From Gyrodactylus bullatarudis (taxonomy: Eukaryota > Platyhelminthes > Monogenea > Gyrodactylidea > Gyrodactylidae): a stretch of 64,000 bases of DNA. Location: the NCBI GenBank assembly GCA_012064415.1, contig SSNU01000154.1, positions 299,318 to 363,317 on the forward strand, written 5' to 3'. Of the stretch, positions 57,259 through 64,000 are shown piece after piece. Position 1 is the first letter of the stretch; each line of letters begins with the position of its first letter. The notes beneath the pieces are model-generated. The model was not told the origin of the DNA, searched no databases, and saw only the letters and a list, made by a program, of their open reading frames with translations. The position numbers were made by a program, and so were the translations under genes.

Positions 57259-58487
57259 GATTAACTGAAAGCCAGTTAAACTTGTTACTCGGTTTCAAAA
57301 TTATCTGATAGTCTCATGAATCCCGGGAATCTTGTTACTAATAACAAGTTTAACTGACTAATTTTTTGACTTTCAGAATTTAGAAACAAAAATCCCTCAG
57401 TTTATTCATAAGTTATGAATCATAACACCCCTGGGATTTTTTCAGAATCTCTTTTCAAAAGTGTTACACATCAATAGAACCTTAAAAGCTTTACAAAAGA
57501 TGATACCGCTAGAAATGAAAACTATACCTGTGTGATATTATCTAGAATTTTAACCTCAAACTTCATATTCATTTTCAATCCATACGAAATTTATTAACTA
57601 ATCAGTTTATCAAATTTCATTTATAAACTAAACTTTTACCAAATCTTTGGGATCTAGTAAATTTTTCAAAATAATCCTTCGAGTTTTTCTCCTATTTATA
57701 GTTAGTTGTTTGTTTGAAAAGTAATCAAATACAGCTTTATCATAAAAATTTATTCATTCGTACAATTTGAATGACACCTGTGACACCTTGAATTGCACAA
57801 ACGGCCTTCTTTTCTGCATTTACATTTTAATGTATCTCATTTTGTTTTGCAGTCACACTTGAAGAAGCCTTGGTCATTTACAAATGAATGGAGACTTTTC
57901 ATTCTTTGTACTAAATAAATAAGTTCAGGAACTTCCTCGATTAACAAGAAATTTTCATCGACCCTAGTCAGTTAATTTGCTGAATAAAGACCTTCAATTA
58001 TTCCTGTCTTAGTTCCGACCTTGTAGAAAATTTCTATAACTTCAAGTATTACACACAATAGCTTTTGAAATCGAGTTTTGATCCGATACTTTCACTAAAA
58101 CATTTTCTCCAACATTGAATGTCCTTTTGGTTTGCAAAAGTATCTTGGCTTGGTTCTCTAGATGGCCTATGACTATTTCCTGATTCAATTCTGATCTATT
58201 GTATGTCTCATTGGATGCGTCACAAGATGATAGTACTTGGAATTAAAATTTATTATATTTGAAGGTTCTATTGATGTGTAACACTTTTGAAAAGAGATTC
58301 TGAAAAAATCCCAGGGGTTTTATGATTCATAACTTATGAATAAACTGAGTGATTTTTCTTTCTAAATTCTGAAAGTCAAAAAATTAGTCAGTTAAACTTG
58401 TTATTAGTAACAAGATTCCCGGGATTCATGAGACTATCAGATAATTTTGAAACCGAGTAACAAGTTTAACTGGCTTTCAGTTAATCT
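57259..58487 (-). mobile_element. Ginger-type DNA transposon remnant with ~225-bp inverted arms
   Basis: 57259-57483 and 58262-58487 are inverse copies, for example AACTTGTTACTCGGTTTCAA on the left and its inverse on the right. Within each arm the unit AACAAGTTTAACTG recurs in both orientations. Between them is the C-terminal part of a Ginger2/TDD-like integrase-transposase on the minus strand. On the right the unit CTTGTTACTAG...GTAACAAG extends past the arm to about 58526, so the left end is probably truncated. No target duplication is evident. Confidence 0.75.
57750..58235 (-). pseudogene. Ginger2/TDD-like (KRBA2-type) transposase C-terminus
   Basis: The minus strand reads NETYNRSELNQEIVIGHLEN, then TFNVGENVLVKVSDQNSI. 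After frame changes it gives FYKVGTKTGIIEGLYSAN, LTRVDENFLLIEEVPELIYL, then NDQGFFKCDC and KCKCRKEGRLCNSRCH, ending at 57750. The GQGF-K-C-x-C and CkCrKxGxxCNSRCH cysteine tail is characteristic of integrase-core proteins related to KRBA2 and Ginger2/TDD transposons. The integrase catalytic core itself is absent. Several frameshifts are present. Confidence 0.75.
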
Positions 58488-60136
58488 TGTTACTAGTCTT
58501 GAGACTATCAAGAGTAACAAGATTACCGCTAACATATACATTGTATAGCCTATCAGATTTCGTTTACTAAAGTTTTATATATGTATATTTCGAATATACC
58601 ATGCATATACGGATAAATTAGCGTGAATTTCAAGAACTTAATGTTCACTCAGTTTTAGAACCGACTGTATTTTCACTAAAATTCTATTAATACAAATTAG
58701 GAAATATCAAAAAGGCTCTTTTATATTTCTATTTATTTTCATTTTTGGGGAAAATTATTAAGTATAGAGCAGTTTTTAGTTGAGTTTGGAGTCTCAATGA
58801 GATTTGCATATCGAACATTGATTCAGGCCATTTGAGCTCGATTGAAGATCCATCAAGTTTTCTTGAATAAATGTTTGGGAAATCATTCTTTATTAGATTC
58901 TCTTATTATTGTGACTTTTTTCGTACAGTAACCTTTCATTTTGTCGAAAATCAGCTTCGAATCGCCGAATAGATGTGAAATCATTGAATTCGTAAAGAGA
59001 AGTTCAACGTCCTTAATTGCAATAACTTTTCTCAAAAATGATCTTTTTGAGAATTTCAAAAACTTGACTAGTTCCAAATTCTACAGCGGATTCAAAATTT
59101 TCATTCGTTCTCAAATTCATTATGAATTTAAAAAATCACTATTTCGATCACTTTTTGAAGTTTAATGTCTGAGAATTTGTGAAGAATCAAAATATAATTC
59201 GTTATTTTTAGTTGAAATATCTTCATCTGGCCTTTAAAGTCTCAAAATCAGCGAATTTTTGATATTTTTTGGATTCATTTTGATTTCCCGTCTTAAATAA
59301 CGACTATTAGTCATTGACTAATGGTAAAATCTGATTCGATTTTTGAAATCCTTACGAAAAATTATTAAATTCGACTCTTGATACGTCTTATTTTCTGATA
59401 TCCATGAGTTTTGCAGTGCACTGTATCTATTCATCGTAATTAGTTCATCATCTGCAACAATTGCTCAATCTGATTGTACAATCACTCCAAATGTAGCGCA
59501 ATTCAAATTCAGCTACTAATTGTAATTTATCTCCTCTTTTGATCTGAATATAGGCCGATTACTAGTTTCTTTTTTTCATAAACGGAAAAAGTAAATGGGA
59601 AAGAGATATCGGTGGAAGATCTTGACAAATACAACGACTCATGACATCATTCCACTTTTATAATTCTATATAAAGGATGTGATTTTTTTCACAACGTCAA
59701 CATTGTTTCTTCTCCATCTTCTTCTTATTGATTTGCATTCATCTCTAGCATGTATGATTTAATTTGGACAAAGTGTGAATTTCCATTTTTCTGAAGATGG
59801 GAATTTTACGATCTGATAGTTTAATGACTTCCCAGAAACTCGAGAATCAAAAGTGTAGATATTTTGTGCTTACATTAAGCAATTAAATTATGATATTTGG
59901 ACAAAATGGCAGAAATTCGTCATATTCAAGTAAATGTTAATCTTTAGTTACAACAGTGAATTCTCAACTTCAAATTATTCAAAATTAACGCCTAGTGTTT
60001 TTACACCTCAAAATGTATTGTAATAAAATGCATAGTGAATTGTTTGTACAGGTTGTTTCTTTCATAACTAATTCGAAATCATCGTCTAATCTTAAATGCT
60101 TTGAATCTTCGAAATCGATGAAAATGTTGGGCTCTA
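58488..60136. other. No supported gene
   Basis: A TATA-like CTATATAAAGG at about 59668 precedes no recognisable coding sequence. Otherwise AT-rich and featureless. Confidence 0.35.
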
Positions 60137-60589
60137 AAGCTAGTTGACATGAAGGTAAGAAATTAGCTATTTTACAAACAGCTCAATATTTTTCATCGGA
60201 AAGTCAGGAAAAAAATTATTTTTCGAATTCCATGACAAAATAAGCCAATAAGTTGGGAAAATTTTTAAAAATTTCCGAAAAAATTCAATCTGACCAAAAT
60301 CAGGCCGTTTTTTGAATTTCAAAAATGCGCCAAATTTCCACTTTTTCAACTTTCGAATCCAAAATTTATTTCGATTACAAAGATTTGAAATCAGCATTAG
60401 ATAAAAATTTCAAATTCGGCTGCAGAAATTCACAAAAATTCGTCATTATTGTGGGAAATCGAAAAATTAGAATTTATTGATTATCACGGAATTTAAGAAT
60501 TAATTTATTTCCTGATTTTCCGGAGAAAAATATCTTTTGTAAGTTTTTTTGAAAAAATAGTCAATTCTCATCTTCATGTCACTTTGGTT
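60137..60589. mobile_element. FB-TA foldback element, 453 bp
   Basis: It starts AAGCTAGTTGACATGAAGG and ends with the inverse of AACCAAAGTGACATGAAG, flanked by TA (60135-60136 and 60590-60591). Subterminal arms pair through CGGAAAGTCAGGAAAA and TTTTCCGGAG-type blocks. It has no coding capacity. It belongs to the shorter subfamily with 19.5 and 55.8 kb. Confidence 0.8.
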
Positions 60590-62977
60590 TATATGGAGGA
60601 ATTTCTGTAATTCAGACGCTAAAATTCTTGTTTTTATTAGGTCTACAAAAAAGGATAATTATGCAGAGGAATCACTTAAAAGGATTTATCACGAAAATTG
60701 ATAAATTCTATGCTGCAGAAATGCCAAGTTTAATCAAATATTTAATTTGAAATTATTCAATATCTCCCATGATTTTATTAATAGTCAATCATGATTGATC
60801 TTTAATTAATCGCTATAATTATATAATGCATTTATCCCATTTATTTTTGATCTGTAATTAACCGAATTATTTTTGTCTCAGATTTTTATTAAAATTTAAG
60901 AAAATAAAAATGAAAGCTTACCATCATTCTCTAAGTTCAAGAGTTTAATCACCATTCACCATTCAATAGAAGTTTTGAAGGCGATTCTAATGATATACAA
61001 CAATGGGAAGTGTTGTGAATAGATTGAAGGATTTTTCTATCTAAGAAATGTAAAAAGTCAAAAAACCAATTATTTTTCATGTGTTGAATTAAGTCATCTT
61101 TAACTTTGGCTATGCTATTAGTCATTTAGTAAGAAAGGCGATGCCTGAGAATATGAAGAGATTGAGCTCTATTTCGGGTATACTCTTCAGTCTTTACATG
61201 CCAAACATAAATACATCAATATTACAAAAAGAAATCTGATTGGTTAGCCTTTCATAGGTAGTAATAGTTTTTGAGAATACATAAGAATAGATAGAAATAT
61301 GGGACCCCTCACATGAGTCATGCGAGGGGTGAAAATGTACAATTGTATGTGTGTAATCAAATAATTAATTTTGTTTATTTTTAAATTTATTTTATTTTAT
61401 TTTTCAAATTTTTGAATGCAGTAAATATTCAAAAAATTTTGTTATTTGCAAATTATTTATTTCTTCAAGCCGACCATGAAGATTAAATTGTTTCTTGAAT
61501 CACTTGAAAATACCTTGGATTTTTGTAGGAACGTACTACTTAGAAGTAGTGTGATTAATTTTCGTTAAAGTTTTAAAAAAATTTCAATGATATTGAATTG
61601 GATTCTTCCATCTGTCATCTAAATGCTCGATGTTTTAAATGTATTAGTCACTAAAACCGAAATTCATGAAAAATGTAGAAAAATTATTTGGGCCAAGTTG
61701 AATCTGATTTTAAGCTTATAAAAAGCCATTCTGATCAGAATTCAATTCCCTTCGATTGATCTAAAAATCTTTTTGAAGTTTTTAGTCGAAAATTTACACC
61801 AGGACCTCAATAGACTTCTTTCAAAGTGGAATGTCAAGTTATTTATTTCTGAAAAAATGTGAATATACAAAAATGAATAGAGGTGTATTTCTATACTTAA
61901 AAAATACCGTTCTCATCGGTATTTCAATCTAGGCGTCAGTTAGTGCAATAATGTTTCTCAACGATGATTAGACACTTGATCATCGATTAAACATGTGATG
62001 GATGTTCACCATTGGATCTATTTCACATTTTGAATTTTGAACAAAAGGAAAGATAAATCATTTTCCCCAGTTGGTCAGATGGAAAATTTATACAAATCTC
62101 TATTCAACTGCATATTACTGTAATACTGAACGTATAAAAAGATACATCTCTGATTTGAATAAAAATTATAAAAAGATTTTTGATTTATTATGCAATCTAC
62201 ACGGATTTCATTTTTCCACACAACACAGAATGCCTGGGAATCAGCAAATTTTTGAGAAAAGTAAAAAAAATTGAAAACACTTGAGAATTGACGTCTCTTT
62301 GCGTAGTAGGAATTGTGGAATGAGCAAAACATTATTTTATGATCCTGTTAATACTTTCTGTCTCCGAGATTTAATTCATTATTCATCAAGTGTACTCAAA
62401 AGGAATATTGAAATTGAATAGATTTTTTCTTACCTGATAACAGGTAAGAGCCAATTGTCAAACTACAATATTAATTTGGAACAATAAGGGTGTTTCGTTC
62501 AACTTGTTAAATCTTTATTCGTATAGCCTGAAATAAAGATCTTTATTCGTGAGAAAATTTTCTATGTCATCGGTGGCCCAGCTCAAAACCAATGTTAGGG
62601 CCTGTATTACCAGAGTATTCTGACAGTTTTTAGCATAAGCAGTTAATGCGGAAATTATTATTTCATGCTATACCGATAGGTAACCAATAGACTTGAGAAT
62701 GTTTCTCCATTCATCTTTGAAAATCCTAATTTTTTCAAATAACCGTTCAATTTCAATGAACTGTATGTACGGAACCACTTATAACTTGAATATCCTGGAT
62801 TTAACGTAGAATGATTTCTCTCTTCGTAAAAACAAACATCATTTGGATACTAAATTCTATGAGAATATTAAATAATAAGAGTTTTTGGGTGACAAAAAAT
62901 TCACTTTGGTCGAGTTTTTGATAATACCAAAGTTTTGTTTCATCGTGAAATATGAAATCTAAAAAAAGGAAATTGGT
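60590..62977. other. No supported gene
   Basis: A 25-bp hairpin (CCCCTC...GAGGGG, 61305-61329, with CATG/CATG inside) is the only structured item noticed. No coding region is supported. Confidence 0.4.
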
Positions 62978-63793
62978 AGCCTATATAATCTAAAAGAGTC
63001 TAATGAGAGTTTGAGTTTCTTAGATGTCAAACTAACTAGGAAGGAGGATGGGTCAATTCTAAGAAACATCTACAAGAAGAAGACTGATAATGGGAAATAC
63101 CTCCATTTTGCCAGTTTTAGTCCTCTATCTCATAAAGTTGGCTTAGTAATTGGTCTAGGAAAGAGGATAAGAAGAAACGCTAGTCCAGAGGAATGGCCAA
63201 AAGAAATAGAAGAGTCAAAGTTACGTTTAAATGAAAATGGTTATCCCAACAGATTTGTTGACAAATTCATCAATATGTCTGATGATTTAGATGAAAGGGT
63301 CGACAGAGATGAAGGAGAAAAGACAACTATCTTCATGAAACTTAATTTTAAAGGTGATGGCTTCAGTAATGATGTAAGGAGACTACTGGTTAATCTTATT
63401 GATCAACATTATAATAATATACAATTGAAAATTGTATTTAAAACTCAAAGATTATTCAGTTTGATTCATAAGGATTTACTGAAACCGGAAGAAAAGACTC
63501 TTTTAATTTACAAATTCCAATGCGACTGTGGAGCTTCTTATATAGGACGTACGATTAGGAAATTATCAACCAGGTCAAACGATCACCTTAAGAATGATAC
63601 GGCGGTGACCAGACATATCAAACAGGAAAACCACGAAGCTTCAATTTCTAATTTTTCAATCTTGTATAAAAATGCGGGGGATGACAGCACGGATTTTTGG
63701 GTGAAGGAGAAATTCTTCATCAATCACTTTAAGCCAAATCTGTGTGTTCAAAAAAACTACTCTTATAACCTTCAATTACCTTGGCCTAAGTGA
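62978..63793 (+). pseudogene. Penelope-like element copy D, longest open copy, 5'-truncated
   Basis: It has a continuous frame of about 270 codons: ESNESLSFLDVKLTRKEDGS (thumb start), then ENGYPNRFVDKFIN, KLNFKGDGFSNDVRRLLVNL, and the GIY-YIG endonuclease with LLIYKFQCDCGASYIGRTIR and downstream His and Asn residues. It ends NLQLPWPK-stop at 63793. There is no internal stop, but the RT palm and fingers are missing, and the first in-frame codon near the break is not an ATG. It is the youngest-looking copy and is followed by the full 3' UTR and a hammerhead that runs to the window edge. It could only move if supplied in trans. Confidence 0.9.
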
Positions 63794-63953
63794 GCTTTTT
63801 CACCTTTCTCTCCACTGTTGCTATTTATTGAAGAGTTTTGTTGTTTTTTTAGCTTACATTTATTCTAATTTTCTTCAACTTTTACTATACTTCCTTCAAA
63901 AATTGTAAAATATTATTTTCAATGAACTTTAAACTTTTATCATTATTTATGTG

Positions 63954-63992
63954 TCACTACTGATGAACCATAAAGAAATGTACATTTAGTGA
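63954..63992 (+). ncRNA. Hammerhead ribozyme motif in Penelope copy D 3' end
   Basis: TCACTA (63954-63959), CTGATGA (63960-63966), ACCATAAA, GAAA (63975-63978), TGTACAT, T, TAGTGA (63987-63992). Helix I TCACTA/TAGTGA is a perfect 6-bp pair. Compared with copy A (ACACCA/TGGTGT) two base pairs have changed on both strands. Helix II is weak. Confidence 0.75.
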
Positions 63993-64000
63993 ATAAAAAT

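Noticed and set aside
61305..61329. GC-rich hairpin CCCCTC...GAGGGG
   Set aside because: Isolated; no adjacent gene or repeat gives it a role.
1..64000. CRISPR arrays, operons, ribosome binding sites, bacterial terminators
   Set aside because: None present; the sequence is eukaryotic with spliced genes.

Overview
The window is eukaryotic, very AT-rich and dominated by transposable elements. It looks like an invertebrate animal, most plausibly a parasitic flatworm. The evidence is a set of spliced metazoan genes (EPS8-like adaptor, CCDC124, Era-like mitochondrial GTPase, an 8 kDa two-EF-hand calcium-binding protein), unusually short GT-AG introns (24-67 bp), Merlin and Penelope-like elements, and tRNA-derived short retroposons that carry hammerhead ribozymes like the schistosome SM-alpha family. 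The species cannot be named from the sequence.

Layout. 1-1019: piggyBac transposase remnant. 3.6-4.1 kb: secreted cysteine-rich protein gene (2 exons, minus). 5.3-10.3 kb: LINE tail and Penelope remnants. 10.3-11.6 kb: Tc1-type transposon with a sequencing gap. 13.6-16.2 kb: EF-hand gene and Era-like GTPase gene, both minus. 16.7-27.6 kb: EPS8-like gene (minus), whose introns hold a Merlin transposase split by a foldback element, several LINE fragments and a hammerhead SINE. 28-35 kb: accessory region with LINE fragments, a gap inside an inverted repeat, a piggyBac MITE, a foldback element, a retrotransposon Gag fragment, a 1257-bp transposon with a perfect 8-bp target duplication, and a second hammerhead SINE. 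36.2-37.6 kb: CCDC124 and a small membrane-protein gene, head to head. 37.7-52.0 kb: a six-exon gene of 436 codons, not recognised, whose last intron (11.7 kb) is packed with transposons (Penelope, foldbacks, piggyBac with a nested LINE). 53.6-54.4 kb: a mucin-like type I membrane protein gene (4 exons). 55.4-64.0 kb: foldbacks, a Ginger-type transposon remnant and two Penelope copies.

The introns are bimodal: 24-67 bp, or roughly 0.2 kb and upward and often filled with transposons. Several insertions can be dated relative to each other because removing the younger element restores a reading frame in the older one. The most interesting signals are the hammerhead folds at the 3' ends of three Penelope copies, where two copies show compensatory base changes in helix I. 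Separate hammerheads lie in the tRNA-like SINEs. All exon structures were read by eye from splice sites and phase and are not backed by transcripts.
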